Below the pieces are notes generated by a model, which was given only the letters and a program-made list of their open reading frames with translations, was not told the DNA's origin and ran no database searches. From contig JAAYFB010000125.1 of NCBI GenBank assembly GCA_012728465.1, positions 1 to 10,353 of the forward strand: a DNA stretch of 10,353 nt, read 5' to 3'. Source of the DNA: Proteiniphilum sp. GTDB lineage: Bacteria; Bacteroidota; Bacteroidia; Bacteroidales; Dysgonomonadaceae. The stretch's first letter is position 1. Each line of letters starts with the position of its first letter. Made by a program: the position numbers and the translations under genes. Below are positions 1 to 6,274 of the stretch, piece by piece.

Positions 1-25
1 ATAAAAGCATTTGCACAAAAATAAA

Positions 26-151
26 TGCCATTTTCCAAACCATTTTTACTCATTCCCTAAATTTTTTGTGTCAACCATATTTGACTTTTGCTCATTGCCT
101 TTTTTGCGAGTGTCAATGTGATTTGAGTTTTGCTCATTGTCGAAAATGCGA
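26..151. repeat. Degenerate 42-bp tandem repeat, two clear copies and one decayed
   Basis: Two adjacent 42-bp units, 68-109 and 110-151, match at 31 of 42 positions without gaps. Both start with GTGTCAA, share ATTTGA and TTTTGCTCATTG in the middle, and end with TGCGA. A third unit at 26-67 keeps only the core in the same register: TTTTTACTCATT at 43-54 against CTTTTGCTCATT at 85-96. In both clear units the arms TCAA and TTGA face each other across six bases that differ completely in sequence class (CCATAT and TGTGAT). The period is seen directly; any function is unknown. It is not a CRISPR array, because there are no unique spacers between identical repeats. Confidence 0.6.
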
Positions 152-323
152 AGATATTTTGGAATGCATTTTAGATTACTCGATTTGTAAACAAAATAGA
201 ACTGAAATAAATTTCAAACTTCAAACATAAATAGATTGCGAAATTAAGGTCATCAGTTAAAGCACAATCACTGTCTTTTTGATTTATTAATCGGACAGCA
301 TCATCCTAGTAAATTAGTTTTAT

Positions 324-331
324 TATCTTTG
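324..331 (+). promoter_or_regulatory. Candidate -7 promoter element for dsbD
   Basis: TATCTTTG matches the Bacteroidetes primary sigma factor -7 consensus TAnnTTTG exactly and lies 32 bases before the dsbD ATG. This would give a leader of roughly 25 bases. No TTTG -33 element is found at the usual distance of about 20 bases, so the call rests on the -7 box and its position. Confidence 0.5.
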
Positions 332-363
332 TTGACTATTAAACATTATAAACCACAATAGAT

Positions 364-2421
364 ATGAACTATAAAAAGTTTTTTGTATCGATATTATTCA
401 TATTTGCGGCACTTCAAAGCTACTCACAAGAGGTGATAGAGTGGAAGTTCAGCATACAAGATAAGGGTAATGGAGAGATAGAATTGGTTGCAGATGCCGA
501 CATTCAGAGTGGATGGCATATGTATGACTCTAAGATACCCGATGGCGGACCTTTTCCTACGGCTATAAGCTTCGACGAAATTAAAGGTGCCGAACTTATT
601 GGAGAATTTCACTCAGTAGGCAAACAAGCGGTCGTAAAATACGATGATATTTTTAAAATGAATATCGGGACGTATGACCTATCTGCTAAATTTGTTCAGC
701 GTATTAAAGTAACAGACAAAGCTAATTTCAAGATTGCAGGAGACGTAAGGGCACAAGCTTGTGATGATTCAAGTTGTACTCCTCCACTACCTTCGGACTT
801 TGAATTTGGAACATCTGACTTACCAGCAACTGTAGTAGCAGCTTCTTCTGCCAAAACTGATGCTAGTAATGCAGAGGTAATCCCCATGACCGAACTAGTT
901 CCGGCAGCAGAAATAATAACAGATATATCGGATACACCTAACACCCCAGTAGCAGTATCATCTACCACAAGCGAAAGCATCAAAAGCAATCCATTATGGA
1001 CTCCTGTTATAGAGGAGCTCAGAGAGTATGGAATGAAGGGAAGTGTGGCGGGCAAATCAATATGGTGGATATTCATCGCAGGATTTGCTGGTGGATTTAT
1101 CGCCCTTGTTACACCTTGTGTGTGGCCACTAATCCCAATGACAGTTAGCTTCTTCTTGAAGAGAAATAAATCAAACAGAGGCAAGGCAATATCCGAAGCA
1201 ATGCTCTACGGGGTTTCAATTATTGTAATATATGTATTGCTTGGACTAAGCATCACCGCAATATTTGGAGCAAGTGCCCTGAACGATCTATCAACTAGCG
1301 CAATATTTAATATAATATTCTTTGCACTACTTGTATTTTTTGCAATATCATTCTTTGGAGCATTTGAACTCGTGTTGCCATCATCATGGACAAACAAGAT
1401 GGACGCCAAAGCAGATACCACAACGGGGATATTGAGTATATTCTTCATGGCATTCACTTTGGCTCTTGTATCTTTTTCGTGTACTGGACCAATCATCGGA
1501 ACTCTACTCGTTGAAGCAGCAACCTCTGGCAGCATACTAGCTCCAGCCGTTGGTATGTTTGGCTTTGCTCTAGCACTTGCCATTCCTTTTACGTTTTTTG
1601 CTATTTTCCCTTCGTGGCTAGAGAGCATGCCTAAATCGGGAGGCTGGCTAAACTCAGTGAAAGTAGTATTAGGGTTTTTAGAATTAGCACTAGCACTTAA
1701 GTTCTTGTCAGTAGCCGATCTTGCATACGGATGGGGAATATTAGATAGAGAGACATTCTTAGTATTGTGGATTGTAATATTTGCTCTATTAGGACTATAC
1801 TTATTAGGAAAATTAAAACTACCTCACGATAGCGATGCACCATATGTATCCGTGCCCAAATTATTCATGGCCATCATATCATTTGCATTTGCTGTATATA
1901 TGGTGCCTGGATTGTGGGGAGCTCCTCTAAAAGCTATTAGTGCATTTGCACCACCAATTTATACACAAGATTTCAATCTGTATGATGGCTCAGTAGAAGC
2001 TAAATCTTTAGATTACGAAACAGGTATGGCAATAGCTAAACAGACTAATAAGCCTGTACTTATTGACTTCTCAGGCTATGGTTGCGTAAACTGTAGAAAG
2101 ATGGAGGCTTCTGTATGGACAGATCCTCGAGTGAAATCAATACTTGAAAATGATTATGTACTAATCACCCTAATGGTGGATGACAAAACTCGTTTGCCCG
2201 AAATAATAGAAGTGGAAGAAAATGGCAAGATAACTAAACTGAAAACAATTGGCGACAAATGGAGTTATCTACAGCGTCACAAGTTTGGTGCAAATGCTCA
2301 GCCATATTACATTGCACTTGACACCGATGGCAAAGTAATTAGCCCATCTTACGCATTCGATCAGGATGTTAGCAAATACATACAATTCTTAGACGTAGGT
2401 CTTGCAAACTTCAAAAAATAA
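364..2421 (+). CDS. dsbD: Thiol:disulfide interchange protein DsbD (transmembrane electron transporter)
   Basis: The 685-residue protein is predicted to carry electrons from cytoplasmic thioredoxin across the inner membrane to reduce periplasmic disulfides. All three DsbD modules are visible. After a signal peptide (about 1-21, ending SYS/Q) comes a periplasmic N-terminal domain with the cysteine pair C133 and C138 in ACDDSSCTPP. A low-complexity Ser/Thr/Ala/Val linker follows (about 150-208). The membrane core (about 233-520, roughly eight helices) has one redox cysteine in TPCVWP (C252) and one in FSCTGP (C373). The C-terminal thioredoxin fold carries CVNC (C574, C577). All six redox cysteines are therefore present. 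The length is somewhat above the roughly 570 residues of the E. coli protein, largely because of the linker and a longer C-terminal domain. The ATG at 364 directly precedes the signal peptide. A promoter motif lies upstream and a terminator downstream, so it may be transcribed alone. The partner substrates are not shown by the sequence. Confidence 0.93.
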   Translation: MNYKKFFVSILFIFAALQSYSQEVIEWKFSIQDKGNGEIELVADADIQSGWHMYDSKIPDGGPFPTAISFDEIKGAELIGEFHSVGKQAVVKYDDIFKMNIGTYDLSAKFVQRIKVTDKANFKIAGDVRAQACDDSSCTPPLPSDFEFGTSDLPATVVAASSAKTDASNAEVIPMTELVPAAEIITDISDTPNTPVAVSSTTSESIKSNPLWTPVIEELREYGMKGSVAGKSIWWIFIAGFAGGFIALVTPCVWPLIPMTVSFFLKRNKSNRGKAISEAMLYGVSIIVIYVLLGLSITAIFGASALNDLSTSAIFNIIFFALLVFFAISFFGAFELVLPSSWTNKMDAKADTTTGILSIFFMAFTLALVSFSCTGPIIGTLLVEAATSGSILAPAVGMFGFALALAIPFTFFAIFPSWLESMPKSGGWLNSVKVVLGFLELALALKFLSVADLAYGWGILDRETFLVLWIVIFALLGLYLLGKLKLPHDSDAPYVSVPKLFMAIISFAFAVYMVPGLWGAPLKAISAFAPPIYTQDFNLYDGSVEAKSLDYETGMAIAKQTNKPVLIDFSGYGCVNCRKMEASVWTDPRVKSILENDYVLITLMVDDKTRLPEIIEVEENGKITKLKTIGDKWSYLQRHKFGANAQPYYIALDTDGKVISPSYAFDQDVSKYIQFLDVGLANFKK

Positions 2422-2468
2422 TTGACACAATAAGATATTTATCAATGATAAATAACAATCAATAATAG

Positions 2469-2515
2469 AATACCGATAAATGAGCTTAAACACTCTGTTA
2501 TCGGTATTTTTATTT
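2469..2515 (+). terminator. Intrinsic terminator after dsbD
   Basis: A perfect 11-bp stem, AATACCGATAA (2469-2479) with TTATCGGTATT (2498-2508), encloses an 18-base loop and is followed by a T-rich run to 2515. It lies 47 bases after the dsbD stop. The run ends only 15 bases before the MazG ATG, so it may also act as a partial barrier in front of mazG. Confidence 0.8.
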
Positions 2516-2530
2516 CTTACACAAAACAAG

Positions 2531-3316
2531 ATGAACAGTAGAGAACAGAAACTTGAAGCATTTGGCCGCCTTCTTGATGTAATGGACGAGCTACGCGAAA
2601 AATGTCCATGGGACAAAGAACAGACTAACGAAAGCCTACGAGCCAACACAATAGAGGAAACATACGAGCTTGCCGAAGCAATAATAAACAATGACAACGA
2701 AGAGATTAAAAAAGAGCTAGGGGATTTACTACTTCACGTAGTGTTCTATTCAAAGATTGGTGAAGAAAAAGAGTCTTTTGACGTGGCAGATGTTTGCAAT
2801 TCCATTTGTGACAAACTTATCTTCCGCCATCCACATGTGTTTGGCGACAAAACGACCAAATCTTCTAGCGATGTTGAAAAATCGTGGGAAGAGATTAAGC
2901 TCAAGGAGAAAGGTGGAAATAAAACTGTGCTTGAGGGTGTTCCATCATCTCTACCATCGATGGTAAAAGCATATAGAATACAGGACAAGGCACGCAACTC
3001 AGGCTTCGATTGGAACGAAAAACAGGACGTATGGGAAAAAGTACAAGAAGAGCTCGGCGAACTTCAGCATGAGATTAATAAGAAAAACGAAAACAACATT
3101 GAAGCTGAGTTTGGCGATACTCTATTTAGCATCATCAATGCTGCGAGGCTTTATGGGGTAAATCCCGACAATGCCCTGGAGCGTACTAATCAAAAATTCA
3201 TTTATCGATTCAATTATATGGAGCAAAAGGTCAGAGAACAAGGTGGAGCACTCAAAGAAATGCTATTAGAAGATATGGAAGTGCTTTGGCAAGAAGCTAA
3301 GAAGAACGGCTATTAA
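2531..3316 (+). CDS. mazG: Nucleoside triphosphate pyrophosphohydrolase MazG
   Basis: This 261-residue protein hydrolyses (d)NTPs to the monophosphate and pyrophosphate, a cytoplasmic house-cleaning activity. It has the usual two-lobed MazG form. The N-terminal lobe carries CPWDKEQT (25-32), the metal-binding EETYE segment (42-46) and KELGD (61-65), then HPHVFGD (100-106). The C-terminal lobe repeats the pattern with EELGE (173-177) and EFGD (193-196). The length equals the family norm of about 260. The frame is open further upstream to an ATG at 2480, but that start lies in the loop of the dsbD terminator and would add a non-conserved hydrophobic stretch. The ATG at 2531 puts MNSREQKLEAF at the N-terminus, as expected for MazG. 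No clear promoter is seen between the terminator and this start, so it may depend on read-through or on a promoter inside dsbD. Confidence 0.93.
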   Translation: MNSREQKLEAFGRLLDVMDELREKCPWDKEQTNESLRANTIEETYELAEAIINNDNEEIKKELGDLLLHVVFYSKIGEEKESFDVADVCNSICDKLIFRHPHVFGDKTTKSSSDVEKSWEEIKLKEKGGNKTVLEGVPSSLPSMVKAYRIQDKARNSGFDWNEKQDVWEKVQEELGELQHEINKKNENNIEAEFGDTLFSIINAARLYGVNPDNALERTNQKFIYRFNYMEQKVREQGGALKEMLLEDMEVLWQEAKKNGY

Positions 3317-3361
3317 TATTATTTCACCTGTTGGAAAATAACTAATGACATTATATTAAAG

Positions 3362-3420
3362 CACCACAAAGAACACAAAGAGAAAATAGGCCAAGAATAA
3401 GCTTTGCGAAATTTGTGGTG
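3362..3420. repeat. 59-bp imperfect palindrome (possible dispersed repeat)
   Basis: Two 19-base arms, CACCACAAAGAACACAAAG (3362-3380) and CTTTGCGAAATTTGTGGTG (3402-3420), are inverted copies matching at 15 of 19 positions. The outer nine bases of each arm are perfect complements. They enclose 21 bases. The left arm also contains an internal CACAAAG doublet. It lies between mazG and the barrel gene. Arms built on CTTTGTG/CACAAAG are, as I recall, common in dispersed intergenic repeats of Bacteroidota and other bacteria, so a REP-like or miniature element is the likely class. There is no T-run after it, so it is not a standard intrinsic terminator. Confidence 0.6.
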
Positions 3421-3490
3421 ATATTTATATACTAATTTATTCAATAAGCCTCTACTTATACTTTAATAGGCTGTTCAAATAAATAAATCA

Positions 3491-4213
3491 ATGCAAACAT
3501 TACTAAGGTTATCAATACTTATTACACTAACTATGTTCGTAATTGTGGCATATGCCCAAGAGGGCGGACCACCAATGCTTGTAGATGATGCTCGAGTGGC
3601 TGACTACAAAGAATGGGAGTTGAACTCATCGATAAACACTTCAATTACAAGCAAACTTACACTGTCTGTTCCACATATTGACTTGAATTATGGAATATAT
3701 CCAGGACTTCAACTTAAGGTGGAGGCACCATTAATACTAAACTTCAACAATGGAGGCAAAATTGGGACAAAGCTAGGCGAAGTTAGTGCGGGAGTTAAAT
3801 ACCAAATAATTAATGAAGTGAAGTACTTTGTGTCGGCGTCCACATTTCCTCAATATTCGTTCAATGTAAATAGAGGCTTACTAGTTCCGGTGTTTATCGA
3901 AAAAACTTTTGATAGGTTTCTTGTAGGTACTGCGTTAGGATACTTTTGGGGAGACAACAATTATCGTCACTCCGAATACGGTGCTATTGTAGGATACCGA
4001 CCAAAAGATAATTGTAACCTAATGGCTGAGTATTTCTCAAATACAGATCATAGTTTGGTTAAAGGAACAAGTGGATACGCGAATGTAGGATTAAGATGGT
4101 TGTTTGGTGACAACTTCATGATCATGGGCTCATTTGGCACGCAAGTAGTTACTCCTAAGCATCTGCAACGAGAGAAGTTTATTTCATGGATAGGTATTAA
4201 GAATTTATTTTAA
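3491..4213 (+). CDS. Uncharacterised outer-membrane beta-barrel protein
   Basis: The 240-residue product starts with a signal peptide (1-22, ending AYA before Q23), so it is exported. The mature start, EGGPPMLVDDARVADYKEWELN, resembles the GPP..TDD...Y..WE opening of a family of predicted outer-membrane barrels sometimes annotated as transporter or MetA-pathway-of-phenol-degradation proteins; that name should not be taken as a function. The rest is a run of alternating amphipathic strands rich in Gly, Tyr and Phe (for example the segments around 55-85, 100-130 and 145-215). It ends in IKNLF, with the C-terminal aromatic residue typical of barrel proteins recognised by the BAM machinery. It is followed after 24 bases by a small zinc-ribbon gene and probably shares its transcript. 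No convincing promoter was found in the preceding 70 bases. The family call is moderately sure; the substrate and role are unknown. Confidence 0.75.
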   Translation: MQTLLRLSILITLTMFVIVAYAQEGGPPMLVDDARVADYKEWELNSSINTSITSKLTLSVPHIDLNYGIYPGLQLKVEAPLILNFNNGGKIGTKLGEVSAGVKYQIINEVKYFVSASTFPQYSFNVNRGLLVPVFIEKTFDRFLVGTALGYFWGDNNYRHSEYGAIVGYRPKDNCNLMAEYFSNTDHSLVKGTSGYANVGLRWLFGDNFMIMGSFGTQVVTPKHLQREKFISWIGIKNLF

Positions 4214-4237
4214 AAACATAATAACAATCAAACAACA

Positions 4238-4444
4238 ATGAAAAATCTTTTATGCCCACAATGCAAAATACGTCGCTTTTATATCACTAATGATGCTGGC
4301 GATAGACTTGTAGTTACAGTTACCGAAAATAAAGAAATCCATCCAATTCATGAAGGTGAATCATTGGATGGATTTGATACATCTATTTTATACTGCCTTG
4401 GTTGCTCATGGAAAGGATCGGTAAATAACCTGACCATTCGATAA
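4238..4444 (+). CDS. Small zinc-ribbon protein of unknown function
   Basis: The product has 68 residues, with CPQC (C6, C9) near the start and CLGC (C53, C56) near the end. This pair of CxxC knuckles is typical of a zinc ribbon. The intervening region has a beta-rich segment (RLVVTVTENKEI, 23-34) and an acidic loop. There is no signal peptide or membrane segment, so it should be cytoplasmic. It starts 24 bases after the barrel gene on the same strand with an AT-rich leader, which supports co-transcription. Its stop lies 21 bases from the stop of the convergent UPF0316 gene. I do not recognise a named family; DNA, RNA or protein binding are all possible. Confidence 0.75.
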   Translation: MKNLLCPQCKIRRFYITNDAGDRLVVTVTENKEIHPIHEGESLDGFDTSILYCLGCSWKGSVNNLTIR

Positions 4445-4474
4445 GGCAAGTTATTAATTACTCACCTACTTGCC
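4445..4474. terminator. Weak hairpin between convergent genes
   Basis: GGCAAGT (4445-4451) and ACTTGCC (4468-4474) form a perfect 7-bp stem with a 16-base loop. It starts right after the zinc-ribbon stop and overlaps the stop codon of the UPF0316 gene on the other strand. There is no good T-run on either side, so a shared bidirectional terminator is plausible but not proven. Confidence 0.35.
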
Positions 4475-5029
4475 CAGTCTCCATCTCGAAAGAATATTTT
4501 TTCGTTCGGGGAATATACCATTTTGTTTTGTGCGTACATCCTCCACAACGTAGAAAATATTAGAGTCGAACTCTGTAAGTATTGCTGCAAGCTTCTTCAT
4601 CTCTTTACGATCGATAACAGTTTCAACTATATCAATTTTGTTAGTAGCTCCAGTTCCATGTGTCATCGTAGCACCATAGTTAAGAGAATTAAGTCTCTTA
4701 ATTAATTCATGCCCACTCTTCTGCGTGTACATTCTGCACAAAACTATACCAAATGCTATACGTTTCTCAAGCAATATGCCCATATAGTTGCCTGCAGCAT
4801 ACCCACCCGCATATGACAAGTAAGCCACAAGATCATTAGCACGTGACAATATTTGAGATATGATTACTACCCAAATAAATACCTCGAAGAAGCCAATAAG
4901 AGGAGCCTTATACTTCTCACCCTTCGAAACAAATATGATACGAAGAGTACCCAGCGAAACATCACATATTCGCCCAAAAAATATCATTACGGGTAACAAC
5001 CACGGATAGACATCAAGAAAATCAAACAT
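4466..5029 (-). CDS. UPF0316/DUF2179-type membrane protein
   Basis: The 187-residue protein has hydrophobic helices at about 10-28, 42-61 and 66-84. A soluble C-terminal domain follows (about 100-170), with the conserved GTGATNKIDIVETV segment (125-138) and the ending IFYVVEDVRT (158-167), as in DUF2179. The N-terminal membrane part matches the DUF5698 portion of UPF0316 proteins. The DUF2179 fold also occurs at the C-terminus of YitT-type membrane proteins. No biochemical role is established that I can state with confidence; ligand sensing by the soluble domain is a guess. The ATG at 5029 is 19 bases after the stop of threonine aldolase on the same strand, which points to a two-gene operon driven from upstream of that gene. 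The length is typical of the family. Confidence 0.82.
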   Translation of the reverse strand: MFDFLDVYPWLLPVMIFFGRICDVSLGTLRIIFVSKGEKYKAPLIGFFEVFIWVVIISQILSRANDLVAYLSYAGGYAAGNYMGILLEKRIAFGIVLCRMYTQKSGHELIKRLNSLNYGATMTHGTGATNKIDIVETVIDRKEMKKLAAILTEFDSNIFYVVEDVRTKQNGIFPERKNILSRWRLGK

Positions 5030-5048
5030 ATATAACTAGTTAAATAAA

Positions 5049-6077
5049 TTAATTATTAGAAATCAGAAGAGAAAGATAACCTATAAAACTCTTAATATCC
5101 TCTTCTGTTGTATCCCATGAACAGACTAGGCGACGCTCTTGTTTAGAGGCATCCCAATCATAAAAGTAATATTGTTGTCGAAGCTGTTCTGTCAAATCAT
5201 CAGACAGCTCAAAGAAAACTGCATTCGACTGCACCTTCTGAGTAAGTTTCACTCCTATCTCTGTCATCATTTCAGCAAGCAGTTGCGCAGATTGATTAGA
5301 CTTTCGTGCATTGGATAACCAAATATCCTGTTCTATATAAGTAATGAATTGTGCAGAAATAAATCTCATTTTAGAAAACAACTGTGTAGTTTGCTTTCTA
5401 ATATATTTGATATTTTTTGATAACTCACTGCGTACTGATACCACAGCTTCACCAATCATCAATCCATTTTTAGTGCCACCAAGTGTAAAGATATCTACTC
5501 CACAATCGGTTGTAATTTCCTTCAGTGACACATCTAGATAAGCACAAGCATTTGCTAATCGAGTGCCATCCACAAAAAGATACATATCGTGAGAATGTGC
5601 CAAGTCAGCTAATGCACGTACCTCATCTGGTGAGTAAGCAGTACCCATCTCTGTGGTTTGAGATATAGCAATTACTTTTGGTTGCGAGTGATGCTCAAAA
5701 CCAAAACCACTCAAGAATGGCTTTACTAGTTCTGGGGTTAATTTACCATCGGGTGTATCTATTTCCTTCAAAGCACACCCCGTAATCTTAACTGGGGCAC
5801 CACACTCGTCCACCGCAATATGAGCAGTAGATGCACAAATGATACTATTAAATGATTGTGTACATGCTTGCAATGCTATAACATTGGCACCAGTGCCATT
5901 AAGCACAAAGTGTGTTGTAGCATTCTCACTTCCAGACAAATTGTTAATAACCTTTGCAGCCTCAATTGTCCATTTATCATCACCATATGCTACGGAGTGA
6001 TTAATGTTTGCGTCAGCTATTGCTTGAATAATTAGGGGATGTACTCCTGAATTATTGTCACTACCAAAACTTCTCAT
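5049..6077 (-). CDS. ltaE: Low-specificity threonine aldolase (PLP-dependent)
   Basis: The 342-residue enzyme belongs to fold-type I beta-eliminating lyases and should cleave L-threonine or L-allo-threonine to glycine and acetaldehyde in the cytoplasm. Visible marks are the N-terminal SDNNSGVHP (6-14), YGDD (31-34), the PLP-phosphate loop NGTGAN (60-65), the ring-stacking H86 in AHIAVDE, D170 with R173 in VDGTR, and the Schiff-base lysine K203 in GGTKNG. The frame extends upstream to a TTG at 6197, but the extra 40 residues have no family counterpart that I recognise. A promoter-like TATCTTTG lies inside that extension, and MRSFGSDNNSG is the expected family start, so ATG 6077 is chosen. It is the first gene of a likely pair with the UPF0316 gene. 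Specificity for threonine versus a related beta-hydroxy amino acid cannot be read from the sequence. Confidence 0.9.
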   Translation of the reverse strand: MRSFGSDNNSGVHPLIIQAIADANINHSVAYGDDKWTIEAAKVINNLSGSENATTHFVLNGTGANVIALQACTQSFNSIICASTAHIAVDECGAPVKITGCALKEIDTPDGKLTPELVKPFLSGFGFEHHSQPKVIAISQTTEMGTAYSPDEVRALADLAHSHDMYLFVDGTRLANACAYLDVSLKEITTDCGVDIFTLGGTKNGLMIGEAVVSVRSELSKNIKYIRKQTTQLFSKMRFISAQFITYIEQDIWLSNARKSNQSAQLLAEMMTEIGVKLTQKVQSNAVFFELSDDLTEQLRQQYYFYDWDASKQERRLVCSWDTTEEDIKSFIGYLSLLISNN

Positions 6078-6099
6078 TAAATGTTCAATTATTTTGGGA

Positions 6100-6107
6100 C
6101 AAAGATA
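6100..6107 (-). promoter_or_regulatory. Candidate -7 promoter element for threonine aldolase
   Basis: On the minus strand this reads TATCTTTG, an exact TAnnTTTG match, 22 bases before the ATG at 6077. A TTTT at 6126-6123 lies somewhat closer than the usual -33 distance, so the upstream half is weak. The position supports the short start at 6077. Confidence 0.5.
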
Positions 6108-6274
6108 GGAAACATTTGCTTTAAAATCTGTTGATAGGATGAAAAGGTTAAGGGCTGAATGGTTTATATTCAACCAGTCAACCCTTACTTTTTTCAACTA
6201 TATCTCCTTATTTGTCAGTTAATGACTGATGCGATAGATATCTGCATGAAATCACCCCATATCACGTTGATGAC

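Larger units (their letters stand above)
1..363. other. Non-coding region upstream of dsbD
   Basis: No open frame of credible length or codon character is visible on either strand here. The stretch is very AT-rich. Its left part (about 26-151) is a degenerate tandem repeat of period 42. The middle part (about 152-320) shows nothing I can name beyond the short palindrome AATGCATT at 163-170. The right end carries a promoter-like motif at 324-331 and a short AT-rich leader into the dsbD start. The window edge cuts it on the left, so the upstream gene and its terminator are not visible. Confidence 0.7.

Noticed and set aside
7..34. GCATTT/AAATGC hairpin followed by ATTTT as a terminator of an upstream gene
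   Set aside because: The stem is only six A/T-rich pairs with a poor T-run, and the upstream gene is outside the window.
26..151. Possible CRISPR array from the repeated CTCATTG blocks
   Set aside because: The whole 42-bp unit is repeated and decayed. There are no near-identical repeats separated by unique spacers, and no cas genes are present.
696..1184. Long minus-strand open frame inside dsbD
   Set aside because: It is antisense to a well-supported DsbD membrane domain and has no independent family features; it follows from the codon composition of the real gene.
2422..2452. TTGACA plus GATAAA as a sigma-70-like promoter for mazG
   Set aside because: The -10 match is four of six with 19-base spacing, this sigma type does not fit the other promoters here, and the dsbD terminator lies downstream of it.
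2480..2530. Upstream ATG giving MazG 17 extra residues
   Set aside because: The start lies in the loop of a perfect 11-bp terminator hairpin, and the extra residues are not part of the known MazG N-terminus.
3447..3472. AGCCT/AGGCT hairpin before the barrel gene
   Set aside because: A five-base stem with a 16-base loop is expected by chance in this much sequence.
4523..4705. Plus-strand open frame with several cysteines inside the UPF0316 gene
   Set aside because: It lies wholly antisense to the conserved DUF2179 domain and lacks a spaced metal-binding pattern.
6214..6229. TCAGT/ACTGA hairpin as a terminator for the MscS-like gene
   Set aside because: The stem is only five pairs and no T-run follows on the minus strand.
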